DNA of 64,000 nucleotides from Musa acuminata AAA Group (lineage: Eukaryota > Streptophyta > Magnoliopsida > Zingiberales > Musaceae): contig NC_088339.1 of NCBI RefSeq assembly GCF_036884655.1, positions 22,605,501 to 22,669,500 of the forward strand, written 5' to 3'. Below the pieces are notes generated by a model. That model was not told the origin of the DNA, searched no databases, and saw only the letters and a program-made list of their open reading frames with translations. The first letter of the stretch is position 1. Each line of letters starts with the position of its first letter. Positions 1 to 11,739 of the stretch are shown piece after piece. A program made the translations under genes and the position numbers.

Positions 1-479
1 GATGCAAAGGAGCTGTCTCCGATGAGCTCATGCACACAAGGATCAGAAAGGAAATCCGAGAGATCAGCTGAATCGAGTTGAATCCAATGCAGACAAGTGC
101 TGTGAGTGCGTGTGTCAGGGATCACAGTGAGACACGAAATACAAGTGGAGTTAGAGGAGACAGGAAATACAACTGGTTCACGGTGGACTCACAAATGTAA
201 CTGTGTCTGGGTCACTGTAGATCATGGTGAGACAAGAAATACAAGTGGAGGTAGAGGCACTGGGAGACTTGAATTGAAGTGGGTAATGGAAGTGGAGGTT
301 GAGAGCCTACATCTCTTCCAAGATGACTGTAACTGTGTCTGGGTCACTGTAGGTTTAGCAATGGAGATAAGCGGGGAATGTGGTGGAAAGTGTTGCAGAG
401 ATGATGCTGTCTTTCGCTTTGGGTTGGGTCCATGCAATAGGTGGTCGACTGATGTTGATGTGGAGGACTGTTCATCCAA
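1..479 (-). other. Possible exon(s) of a minus-strand gene cut by the left edge
   Basis: Read on the minus strand, one frame starts with ATG at 479 and is open to a TGA at 222-224. After one more stop the same frame is open again from about 190 to the window edge. The edge part is acidic and Ser/Asp/Leu-rich (it includes DLSDFLSDPCVHELIGDSS) and looks protein-like. I do not recognise a family. The stops mean either that an intron or UTR lies between two exons, or that this is non-coding or decayed. Short degenerate direct repeats overlap this stretch. The plus-strand open frame over the same bases (106-519) has no family resemblance and may simply be its shadow. Confidence 0.2.
118..352. repeat. 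Degenerate short direct repeats
   Basis: A motif like GATCAYRGTGAGACAMGAAA followed by TACAAGTGGAG occurs at 120 and again at 220, 100 bases apart. A second motif, TAACTGTGTCTGGGTCACTG, occurs at about 198 and about 330. The copies differ at several bases, so the duplications are old or partial. Confidence 0.6.
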
Positions 480-1776
480 AGACCACAGGAAGGAGACAAC
501 TCTCGAGTCTCATCAATGAACAAGGTAGAACTGCTGAGACAAATTTCTTTTGGCTGTGAAACAAGGTAGACTGTGGCGGTATAATAATATTCCTAAGCAG
601 CCCATTGGAAACAGCTTGTGACTGAGTCCAACCCTGCAGCTTGTAAGTAATCCCTGTACATGAATAGATAGATGATGCATTGGATCAGTCATTGAGACGA
701 AGTATAGAAGACAACAGAAGCAGTGTTGGTGCTATTTGTATGGCAAAGGAGGGGTGTTTTTCGTATCGAAGGAAAGAAAAGGAGGACAGGATGTGATGGT
801 GGAGTTGACTGTCTCTTTAAGGGCATCATCTTTCCACTATCTTGATTGGAGAATATTCCTATAGTACATTCGAAGAAATATGAGTGTATTTTTTGTTTTT
901 TGCTTTACTTTGAGGACAAATCAGTAAAGGATGATAGTTATTAGAACTTTAGAGTGACAAGAATAGATTTCATGAGTAAACGGACAAACACAACATTGCC
1001 ATGCATCATAAGTATCTCTATAGCCTAGCTTCTATTTCTTCTTATGCTCAAAATAAAATTGCATTCATAATTTATACCATTAAAGTCAGCTTTGATTTAT
1101 GTAATTCTAGAATGAGTGATCATATTCCTCTATTGTAATCAAGATTAATTTTTTTTAATCTATTCATGTGATATATTTTCAATCTTATATTATTTATTAT
1201 ACTATTTTTTATTATTCTTTCAATATATATAACAACAATTCAGAAAATTTCAACTATTTGGTGTTGATTACATGAACCTTTATCATCATTCACATCTATA
1301 AAAAGTTATATACTTAGTAAAGTTAAAAATATTTAAATTTTATTTGTTATTTTTATTAAAATATTTTTAGGTCTTCCTTCACTTCTCCTCGTATTATTAA
1401 TATTAATTATTTTATCTCTTCTAACTATTTTATCTTTAGGTGTTTTAAGTATGTGCTCATATCATTATAAATTATTCTTTCTCATCTTATCCACTATCAA
1501 AGTGATATCTAGTTATTCACAAATAAAAAATATTATTCTTATAATATATATATTATATCAATATTATTATATATTTATAATTTATTATTCTATTTTATTC
1601 TTTATTTTGTTATTCTATGTGCGATCCTTTATATTATTTTATTTTATATTATTATTTAGACCATAGTAAGTATATTACTTACTGCTTTATACATAATTCT
1701 AATATTTCATTATATTTTTATTTATTTTTAAATATATTATTTGATATTTACATTATGTTTTCTTAATTTTTATGAT

Positions 1777-1908
<132 letters not shown>

Positions 1909-3879
1909 GATATTTGTATTATTTTATGGTTGCATTCATTCAATTATATGAATATAAACTATATTAATAATTTTGTTGTGAATATATTTCTTAAACAATA
2001 AAGTTGGTAGAGAGATAATACAAATTTTATGTTTGGTTGGAGAATTACAAACATAAAATAAATTATATATCATGTCAGAGTTGCAGTGTGGGATATATTG
2101 GAAGAAGCTTGGCCAAATCATAGTATTTAGTTGGATCATAATTTGATTCCGTAGATATTAAATAGAAGGAAAAATAATTCCACTGGTGTCTGATTTCCCA
2201 CCAACATATGCATTAATTTGAGCAAGAAAATAATTCACAGCTACCTGATTCTTGGTCCCAAAACCTAAGGGGTAAAGTTCCTATCACAAGAAAGATTAAG
2301 AACAAACACAAAATGCATTATCAAAAAAAGCCTATTGATAGAGTACTGTGGTATGGTGTTTTTGTTAATTTATTTTTAGATATCTATTTTTTTGATGTTT
2401 CGATTGCTTTTAAATGTACCTTTGTTAATCCGATTTTATTAACTTGGGAATGATCGTTATTTGTAATGAGATGAGTATGGAAACGAGATTTTTGATCCTT
2501 TTTTTAATGATTTTTGTATCATTTTTATTTAACATGGATTTAGTGAGGTAGATCTGATGTCAAAAGACAATTCATTGTCAACCCATATGTATATATACTT
2601 CATTCTCAATATCTCTCGTGTGTGTTGTTTTTAGTTTCAATACTCTTATAGAATCATTTATCTATTTCTGATTTCCTATCCATAATTGGTTGCTCTTTTT
2701 TTTGACTTTGGATATGACTCTATTTTTTCAGGAGAGTGTTATAAGCCTATTTGAAAGTAAACTAGAAGCTCAATTTAACTTTGGATTCATAACCTGACAG
2801 AGTTCAATGTGTTCTTTCAGATGAGAAGAAGAGCTTAGGTGTGTTGCTCGGGATGAGACATGGAGAATCTAAACCTTGTTGAATGCTGAGGTTGCAATCC
2901 ACATTTTGACGGAGGAGTCCGATCCAATGTGGATTACTATCAATCTTGTGTGAGATATATTTTTTCTGATGAACTCCTTTATTGATGTAATAGTCTTTCA
3001 TACGCACAAAAAGACTCACTAAAATACTAATTGGCTTGCAAATAACATGAGAGCAAGCAGATATTATTTTGTTTTGATAAGAGATTGTCGATTGGCCTTC
3101 TCCTAATATTTTTTTTTTACGTCGATATTATTGCAATTAATATTCGGGGCATATGATATACTCGTTATCTTACTTAATACATTTGTTTAAGTACTTTGGG
3201 ATTATATATATTCATAATTTTCCAAAAAATTATGTGGAAGAATAGATGAAATATATTCAATTTTGTGCACATACTTTCTAATGAGTATTAAACTGAATAA
3301 ACTCTCTATGTTTAGTGAGATTCGAACCATGAAATATTAGTAGTTGAAAATAATAATATATATTAATATTTAGCGTAAGCATCTTCTAGAAGAAGATAAA
3401 CCTTATATCACGATGAGTAAGCTTCTTCTAGAAGAAGACAAGCCCTACTAATTAGGTGATCGACTTATGAGTTAAAAAGACAACTGAATCAATCATGATA
3501 TAAACCAAATATAAGGAAACATTTGCTTTGACTTTGAATTGCATGATTTTTGTCATGGGAAAAGGAACCTCACTATCAGTTTCCTCCATTAATTAATTCC
3601 TATACTTTTTCTCTCCTTTTACATGTAGATCTTGTCAACATCTCACAAATCATACTAAAATATATACATGATTGAACTCAGATATACTTAATGCATAAAC
3701 TATGAACACAAGCAGTTTGAAGTTGCGTACAGCTACCTCAAACAAATCAGAACAATAGGCTAGTCGGACTTGGCCACTTTGGGTTGCTCGATGACAGATT
3801 GCACTATTACCAACTCAGTCTACTAATTTTGTTTCAACGCTTCATGTAGATGAAAGGCAACAAACTCAAATCACCTGCC

Positions 3880-4380
3880 TGAGAAAGTCAACGGGAGGGG
3901 GCGGCTGTTTTTGACCTTCTGGCGAGCTCAAGAATCGCCATGGCCGCACCATCTTGACTTCTCTACTCAGCAATTATTTGGTTGAAGAGAAGTCAGAGAA
4001 ATCTCGATGTCGATATGAAATGTCCGTCTTTGACCTCTCGTGGGAAGAACATTTCTTCCGACGAACTGTCCCCTTTGACTTTACCCTCACCTCATCTCTC
4101 TCTTGTATGGCATTCCCTTCCTCTCTAATGCTTTCGATGCATTCTAATTCAGATATGTACAAGGCAAAGAGAAGAGAACATTCTGAAGTCCACGGATCTG
4201 AAGGTTTCCAAACATGCGGTCAAAGGGGAACGACTTCTGGTAGTCAAAAGTTGACCAACTTCTAGAGAACGGCATGCGCTTCTCATCTACCGCACGTGTG
4301 CTTGCAGCGTTGCGTTGTGGGAGACTTAACGATGTTGTCAAAGTCAGCACTGCTGCATCGGTCAACCGCGTTGACAAGCT
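3880..4380. promoter_or_regulatory. Cluster of W-box-like TTGAC cores
   Basis: GGTCAA or TTGAC cores on both strands lie close together: TTTGACC near 4028, TTTGACT near 4074, GGTCAA at 4218-4223, TTGACC at 4251-4256, GGTCAA at 4360-4365 and TTGAC at 4371-4375, with further GTCAA/TTGAC cores near 3888 and 3912. WRKY factors bind TTGACC/T. No gene start is evident within 3 kb, so the role is unknown. Confidence 0.35.
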
Positions 4381-7300
4381 GTGGTTACTTAACATCGCAT
4401 GACTTCTTTTGCTCAAAATTATTAGGCTGGATGTGGACGCTTGTTATTCATAAATGCTTCTAATTTATTGTGTATATATATATACATATATATATATATG
4501 AATTTTTTATAATAAAAAATATTCTTTCCTTAAAACCTCTACAAAGGTTGCACTCTATATAGTTTGACGATGTGAAATCATCGGACAAAGTCATTAGTAA
4601 GGTTAATATCTTAATTCATGTAATCAAATTATCTTCGACTATTTCCTACAAATCATCCTATGCATGATTCTTTCAGCATCCTATGTACGTAGGGTAGTAA
4701 TAGAGAATCCATCCAACCTCCATATACAACACAACCTATGCCATCATGAATACTACCACCTATTACCTTGGATTAGTTCCTGCATGCCTCCCAACATTGC
4801 TCAAACCAAGTAATAATCATTTGTTAAACCTTGGACTCTCCTATGATTTCAGGTGATCCCATACCCTAACATTGAAAATTATCCTATCATCTAAGGATGG
4901 TCCAATCTTTTGCCAAATAAATGTAATCCCTAATACAATAAGACTGCAACCCTCGGTGTAAAGATGAGAAAGAGAGGAGGAACAGTGCTTGTGCTGTCTC
5001 CTTCTATCCATAGAGCCGAGTAGATCCCACACACACAACAGATTTCTTGGGTGTGGGATAAGCATGGAGAGCATTAAATATGTGCAAGGATTCTGAGACA
5101 GATGATCACATTATTTGTCTTGGGAAGCATGCAGTAGTGCCCATCTTCTCCCAGTGAGCAAAAAGAAGAATCTTAGGGGGGGCAGGACTAATCATTCAGC
5201 CCTTGTGATCGATCCCTTTTTAACAATCCTCATGATCACTTGTTTGACAACCGCACATTAAAATTGTGACTGATGGGTTTATATAGAAGAATAGATGCCC
5301 AAGTTAGATTTCAGTTCGTATACGGGTTTGGAAGGACTGGACTCCATACGATTCATTAATGACCAAATCCAATAAATTAAGTTAGATTAGACTGATCGAG
5401 CAGTGATTAATGTGGATGTAGATATTATGCTGAGATCTTTCCGGAAGATATTATGTCCTTTTCTTTTTCTGTAACTAAAGCTTTCATGCTTAGTGCACGT
5501 TCGCATTATTCGATCCTTTTCATCAGATCTACTTTGCGTTCTCTACAGTCGTGGTGATCGACAAAGTCATGTTGTTCCCACCACCTGTTTTGCGTGAGAG
5601 GATTATGAGGGGAAAGGACAGCCGTTGGGTCCAACATACTTGGGATATAACTTGTTAAAATGTCAATCAATATTGGCAAAGATTAATCGAAATGAAGCTT
5701 CAGTGGGGGCATTTTTGCCGGTTATTGTGCATGGCATAGCCTACCATTTCTCCTTTTATATATGCATATTGCTATACTTTTTTCTCTTTTGCTTTGACTT
5801 GCTTGTTGAGCCGAAAACGTGGAATCAGATTGCTAGTCATCAAATGGGAGTCTCCATTGCCTATGTTTAGCCTTGCAAGTAGCATGGTCACATCAACACC
5901 CCTCTTCTTTTAAGATCAAACTTGTACGAGATGTGAGCTACAGTGGAACTCATCGTTGAGTTTTTACCTTTCGAGAGTGCCGATCACGTGTGAGGACGAC
6001 TGAAGCTGCTTTTGATTCATGCATGTGAAGACCATGGGTGGAGCTCAATAAGTGTGCAGTTTATTGCTTCGGTCGTTCCTGAGCACATCCTGTTAAAGAG
6101 ATGACAACTTTGCAGTAGTTGACTCCATCTCTGTCTCCTGGTGTTTGTATTGGAGCTGTCCAAGTCCGATCCAGTAGGCATGGACATGACGGGAATGCGA
6201 AGTTGCTGTTGACACCTACGTACTCCCTCATGCAACCTGACAAACCTCAACAGTGGCTAATCGGACTTTGCTCGATTTATCCATCACAACCCAATCCTGA
6301 TAAGAGAGTACTTGCTACAGCACCCAAGGAAGAATCAACACCCTCCCACCGCATATCAACAGTGGAAGAAGATGACAGCAGAAGCTTCACGGCAAGCAAG
6401 CTTCCCTTGAAAGAGGACGGCGTTCAAAGTTTCACGTCCCCAAGTAGAATTCCCTCCTCCTATATTCTTCTTCTTATTATACTACTTCTTTTTGTGATGT
6501 CAGCCAACGCGAGGCTCACTTTGTCGCCTTCTCATCAGCAATCAACGTTGGTCCAGATTAAACTAATCCCTGTCCATTTCATGCGTGGATAAGAGAAGGA
6601 CGGTTGGTAGCGTGCTGTTCTCATGTACTCCCTCCCAATACCAGAATATGAACCTCCAAAGGAATTCCAAGTTACACATTTAAACTCGATGCATCGACAT
6701 CATATGAATCGTAATACTTAGATCAGTTCTCCTGGCTCTGCCACATCTCTGGAGAAAACAAAGTTCACTGCGTGCTCCTCATGTGGTGTTAATAATTGGT
6801 ATGAAGTATCGACTTACTATGACTGCGTTGAAGCTGTGACCAAGTAATTGTCTGAACCAAATGACAAGTCAATGGAGGCACACGTCCAACTTAGTGCATC
6901 TCTCATGAACAAAAGTGATCGTCAGCTATAACTCAGTTTTACCTTGTAAATTCAACCTCTCTTCCTATAAAACTGATCCCAAAGTTGGTCAATTCGATGA
7001 CATTGTCGTGGGTTCAAACATGAGAGCCCCACAACAATGAATTCCCGGATGCCGCATCTTTAATTTCTATTACAAAAAAGTTAGATTTTTAATCATTAAT
7101 AGGCTAATAATTAGGTCTATATATTCAACTGCCCACTTGGACGGGTGTTGGGGTGGCCAACTTTTGTGAGAGCTCAGATGTCCCACTGGAAAAGGTGTCA
7201 ACGAAATACATATGCCGCCAAATCGTACTCACTCAGACCCAAAGTGCATCATTCACCTCAAATTAATGACGGGATTTAAAGGTCGGACTCTAATAACAAC

Positions 7301-7537
7301 AGCAACAATAACTAGGGTTGGTAAAAAATAGCATCTTCCCATTGGCGGCGAGAGTCGGGACCCCCGTGGAGGACCAATCAAAAGCGTGGGTGCCCTACAC
7401 GTAGGCCCGGGCAGGCAACGAATGACGACATCGTTATCGTGCACGCAAATCGGACCCGCCCGTGGCCGTTGGATGCGATCATCGACCGCTGGGATTGTAC
7501 TTGATCCCGCCCAGCGGCCGGGCGCGGGCCGGGTTGG

Positions 7538-7590
7538 TGACGTCGCCCTATTTTGTCTCATCTCGCCGCCGTACGTCAGCTGCCCACGTG
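7538..7590. promoter_or_regulatory. TGACGTC and G-box elements upstream of the ERF gene
   Basis: TGACGTC lies at 7538-7544, a TACGTCA core near 7572, and a CACGTG G-box at 7585-7590. They sit 210-265 bases before the ERF start codon in a GC-rich stretch. These are bZIP/TGA and bHLH core sites in plants. Their use here is inferred from position only. Confidence 0.4.
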
Positions 7591-7730
7591 AGCGCCCCGA
7601 GCACGCCCGGCCCCGCCCCTCATGAAGCCAACAATAAAAATCCCCGCGCCCCCGTCCTTTGTGCCAGCCTCGGTCAGACTTGCCTCGCTCTCTTTGCCTC
7701 ATCCCTTCCATGTCTCTTCGACCCTCTCCG

Positions 7731-7739
7731 GTATATATC
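7731..7739 (+). promoter_or_regulatory. Candidate TATA box of the ERF gene
   Basis: GTATATATC stands alone in a GC- and CT-rich stretch about 65 bases before the ATG at 7801. That would give a transcription start near 7765 and a short leader. Confidence 0.4.
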
Positions 7740-7800
7740 TTCCCCGCCCCTGCGCTTTCTCACGCTCGATAGCGAACCCCGCGACCCAGGCGTGCATCTC

Positions 7801-8433
7801 ATGGATCCTTCCAATCTCCACTGTCGGAGCCACGACGAGTTCTCGTCGGAATCCTCCGGCCGGTCGCCGGACTCCCTCCCCTTCAACGTCAACGACAGCG
7901 ACGAGATGGTCCTGTTCGACATGCTGGCGGAGGCCACCGCCCCCAGGCCCGACGAGGCCAGGGACGGGGAGGCCGAGTCGAAGAGCAGGGACGAGGAAGG
8001 GCTGCTGCGGCGGCGGACGCCGGAAGATCGGTGCTACCGCGGCGTCCGGAAGCGGCCGTGGGGCAAGTTCGCGGCGGAGATCAGGGACTCGACCCGGAAC
8101 GGGATTCGGGTGTGGTTGGGCACGTTCGACACCGCGGAGGCCGCCGCGCTGGCCTACGACCAGGCGGCGCTGTCCATGCGGGGGCAGCTCGCGGTGCTCA
8201 ATTTCCCGGTGGAGCGGGTGCAGGCGTCGCTGCGGGAGCTGGAGTGGGGCAAGGACGACTGCTCCCCGGTGATGGCTCTCAAGAAGAAGCACTCCCTGAG
8301 AAGACGGCGGTCATCGAGCATAAAGGACAAGGTGGCGCCGACCAGGATACCGAATGTTCTGGAACTGGAAGACCTCGGCGCAGACTACTTGGAGGAGCTC
8401 CTCAGTGTATCGGAGCCTTCAAAACCATGGTAA
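7801..8433 (+). CDS. AP2/ERF transcription factor, group IX-like with EDLL motif
   Basis: This is a single-exon, 210-residue nuclear transcription factor. One AP2/ERF domain spans about residues 79-136: [18 protein letters not shown] at its start, the [16 protein letters not shown] helix region, and the RG..AVLNFP end. The Ala and Asp of the AAEIRD stretch are the pair typical of ERF rather than DREB factors, so GCC-box (GCCGCC) binding is expected. The N-terminus is acidic and Ser-rich. A basic run at 161-170 ([10 protein letters not shown]) is a likely nuclear signal. [14 protein letters not shown] at about 188-201 matches the EDLL activation motif of ethylene/jasmonate-responsive group IX ERFs (ERF1/ERF15 type). 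I chose the ATG at 7801 because the upstream open frame is promoter-like and a TATA box lies at 7731. The gene is very GC-rich, as intronless monocot genes often are. Family assignment is firm; the exact orthologue is not. Confidence 0.93.
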   Translation: MDPSNLHCRSHDEFSSESSGRSPDSLPFNVNDSDEMVLFDMLAEATAPRPDEARDGEAESKSRDEEGLLRRRTPEDRCYRGVRKRPWGKFAAEIRDSTRNGIRVWLGTFDTAEAAALAYDQAALSMRGQLAVLNFPVERVQASLRELEWGKDDCSPVMALKKKHSLRRRRSSSIKDKVAPTRIPNVLELEDLGADYLEELLSVSEPSKPW

Positions 8434-11400
8434 CCCTTCTCCTGCTCTCCACCGCTGCCATCTCACGCCCGGAGGACCTCATCATTTCCTCCTCCATAAT
8501 TGGAGAATCCAATCACCTGCTCAACCTACAGCCACACTCCATGAAACTCGGATCCAGCTCCCCCTCACCATTTTTTATTCTTCTTCCCCTCTCCCTCCCT
8601 CTCTCTCTCTCTCTCTATCGAAAGCCCCCATCAGATAAGCAGTGCTGCATTATTATGCGGGCCCCGAAAACGATGTAAGAAAAGATGTACATGTCTGTTT
8701 CAGATCCATTGAATCCACGGGAAAGTTGAGCACGACGCCTTTGCTCTCTTCACATCATATCGATCACCAGCCACTGTTCATCCCCTCACATACGAAGCCT
8801 CCTTTACGGGAGGATTCTTACGCATACCATATCTGGTGCCCATGTCAGCATCCTTCCAACCCTACATTACATTTCATGAACTCATTTCTCACTACCACAA
8901 ATGGCATCTTGTGGCATATAATTATTGGAGGATAATATATTTAATGCTTCTTAAAGGAGCTTATCTAAAAAATGGATTAGTTAGACAGCTCAAGCACTGT
9001 GCAGCTTATAATATAATCCCACAAAAGCTGATCTGATAACTGTCACAGACTAATAAATTCTGGTTCACCAAACGAGATCTATTTCACAATCCAACATCGA
9101 ATATATACTGTAAAGAATAACGGTTTATTCTTTTCATCGAGTTGATCGACAAAGGTGTGCCGATACATGGGTACATGGACGGACAGCAACTCCTTATTTT
9201 AGTGTGGCCTTCAGGTTCTTTTACAGTGGCCATTGTCGTGAGACCTCGTCAGATACCTCGGTGCACTTGTTCCTTCTCATGATCAAGCTCTTGGTTCATG
9301 ATTCTGGTAAAACTCAAACTTCTTTTGCGGTAAACGCAAGGTTTTATCTTCCTTTCTTTATCCATTCTTTCCAGAAGAGAACTGGACATGTATTGGCTGA
9401 AACAAGCATGTGTCTGCAGAGATATATAATTTGAACAGCAGCCTATCCAAATGTGTTGGTCAGAAATGGTGTGGACGAAAAGAAGCTGCCTGGAACGTGA
9501 GTTATCTGGCGACTCGACATGGTGTTTGATGAGTCCACATGGTCAACATGACCAGGTCAAAGTTCAGGGGCCGTTGACCTGTTACTTTGAAGTTAAATGT
9601 TGGACCGGGCTTGATGGACCAATGCATTTTATCGACCCTAATCTCGTTTACATACGTACATACAGTGTGATCATATGGTGCATGAAATATTATTTGATAA
9701 TCCAACTACAGCTATCATGTCGAGCATTGTGACATTTAGAGAGGAAAAGGAGGTAAAATTTCAGTGTCTCCTACCTATCCTGCTTCAGTTCGAGAACGAA
9801 AAAAACATTTGCATCTCGTATCTCACTTTAGGACGATGACAAAAACATTCTTATCTCGTATCTCTCTCTTCGGTCATTGTTGCAAAACACTATGGCAGTG
9901 GTGGTGTCTTTGGTGAGATCATTACTCATAACTAGCTTAAGAGTTTAAATTTAGTTCCATACTCAGTACTTTCTTTATGCATTACACTGATGTGGCATGT
10001 TTAATATGCCCTAATTTGACTCTCTTAAGTCCAAACCAATAAAAAATAATAATACTGATTAGTAAGGGGATGATAATGATGGGCATATAAAAGAGGATTA
10101 ATCATACATGGAGACAACTTGTATGTTGTACGAGAACACATGCGATCCATGGGAAGAAGAAAGATAAACACATAAAAAAACATGTTGTGACTAAATCATG
10201 ACAAAATAATTACACACTTGATCTAATCCGCATAATGATTAAATTGTTTATTGTTCTCAACCTTCGATTTTAGTGGTTCGATGAATCCAAAAGCCTCGCA
10301 CTCGTCGATCGCAAGTCATGTTTGAACCGCAATACATCGATTGTTTTGTGTGTGGGTTTGGGTCTGCGATATAAATGTGGCTTTATGTATCGTCTTAACA
10401 TCTATCTTTTCAACACTATATTGAGAAAACTTCCGTTTATCCCTACAAACATGTCTAATATTTCATATAGTTCTTAGAATATGATACCCTTGATGCTAAT
10501 GTTTTATAGATAGTCCTTCAACAACAAATATGTGATACCCATGATGCTAAATTCCATTGGTGAATTACTATAATGTTGTTTCACTAATTGATATTTTTGC
10601 TGTTTTATCTTAATCATCAATTTATCTAAATTATCGGCTTTACTTAATCATTAATTTACCGTAAAGTCAAACTCGATTCCAAAATTATTTGAGCTTTCAA
10701 ATTGTACGTAACTTTAAGGTTAAAACTAAGTATTGTCTATGTTATAAGTAAAAATTGATTTCAGTATGTGCCAATTAAATTTTCTGAAATTATTGACCAT
10801 CCCCTTGGGATATTATTGATATTTTCTTAATATAAAATTATTGGTTAAAGAAAATTAGATTTTTCTCATAAAATATCTATTTTTTTTATTTGATGTATTT
10901 AATTTTCTCTAATATCCTAAATATTTTTCATCAATGCCTTTTTCTTTTTTGATAAATGGCTTCCATCCCATCGTTTGATTTTTCTTTTGGTTTGGCTCGT
11001 CATTATCATCTTTTTTCCCTTAGTAAAGGCCCCATTGATTTCATCTTGTCATAGTTCCACTCTATTATATCAAATTGTGATCAACGAGAGATATTTAGGA
11101 TATAAAAAAATAATGTCACCAAATAAATACTAAAAATAAGGGTTCATAAAAAGCCAAAAAAAGAGAGAAAATTTTCATAAAAATCGCAAAATTCTCCGTG
11201 TACGGTCAGAAACTTCAGCCATCGGATATAAGAATCCACGCATCGTCTCCGGTGAGATTTTTGCTACACTTACGAGGCAGGAAACACTTTTCTAACGAAT
11301 AACAAGCCATCAAACCCCCCCCCCCACACTATGACGTCATTTATCGCAGGTATCATTCTAACGTGATTGATTTCGTGCACCATGAATAGATGGGAACAGG

Positions 11401-11700
11401 CGATCAGGGCTCGAAGACGAGGCCTTCACGTACGTCTTTATCGCCCTTAATTCAACTCGCGCTGCGAAACTAATACTGAAGTCGTCTCTTGCGTTCGGTC
11501 GCCTCAAAAGGGGGAGGAGAGGATCTCCTTTTTGCGATCGAGGGAGTAATAGAGAGGAATGATCGCAAAGATCGCGCTTTTAGGTGGTTTTCCGTGAACA
11601 GAAGAAAAAGGATCGCCATCTTCTCCCTCGCTCCCGTCCTCGGCGCTCGTGCAGTCATCGTGATCACCCTCTCCTTTAATTCGGTTTCTTCCCTGTCCTT
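8434..11700. other. ERF 3' flank and intergenic DNA
   Basis: This begins with the ERF 3' UTR, including a CT run at 8599-8616, then AT-rich DNA with only short spurious frames. A small W-box group lies at 9541-9579 and a C homopolymer near 11315. The last 250 bases are the GC-richer leader of the PP1 gene. No other gene is supported. Confidence 0.6.
9541..9580. promoter_or_regulatory. Inverted W-box group
   Basis: GGTCAA at 9541 and 9555 and TTGACC at 9574 lie within 40 bases. AGGTCAA and TTGACCT form a 7-bp inverted repeat with a 13-base spacer. This arrangement suits paired WRKY sites, but the nearest gene start is over 2 kb away. Confidence 0.25.
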
Positions 11701-11739
11701 TTTCTCTCTCTGAAGCTTTTCGGCGAAGGATCGAGCCGG

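Noticed and set aside
3310..3345. GATTCGAACC word considered as a tRNA T-arm
   Set aside because: No acceptor, D-arm or anticodon stem could be placed around it.
6119..6592. 157-codon frame with a hydrophobic run (YILLLIILLLFVM)
   Set aside because: It has no family resemblance, the hydrophobic run is encoded by a pyrimidine tract ending in CAG, and there is no supporting start context.
7699..8292. 197-codon minus-strand open frame over the ERF gene
   Set aside because: It is the antisense shadow of a GC-rich exon; it reads as low-complexity Arg/Pro/Gly and matches no family.
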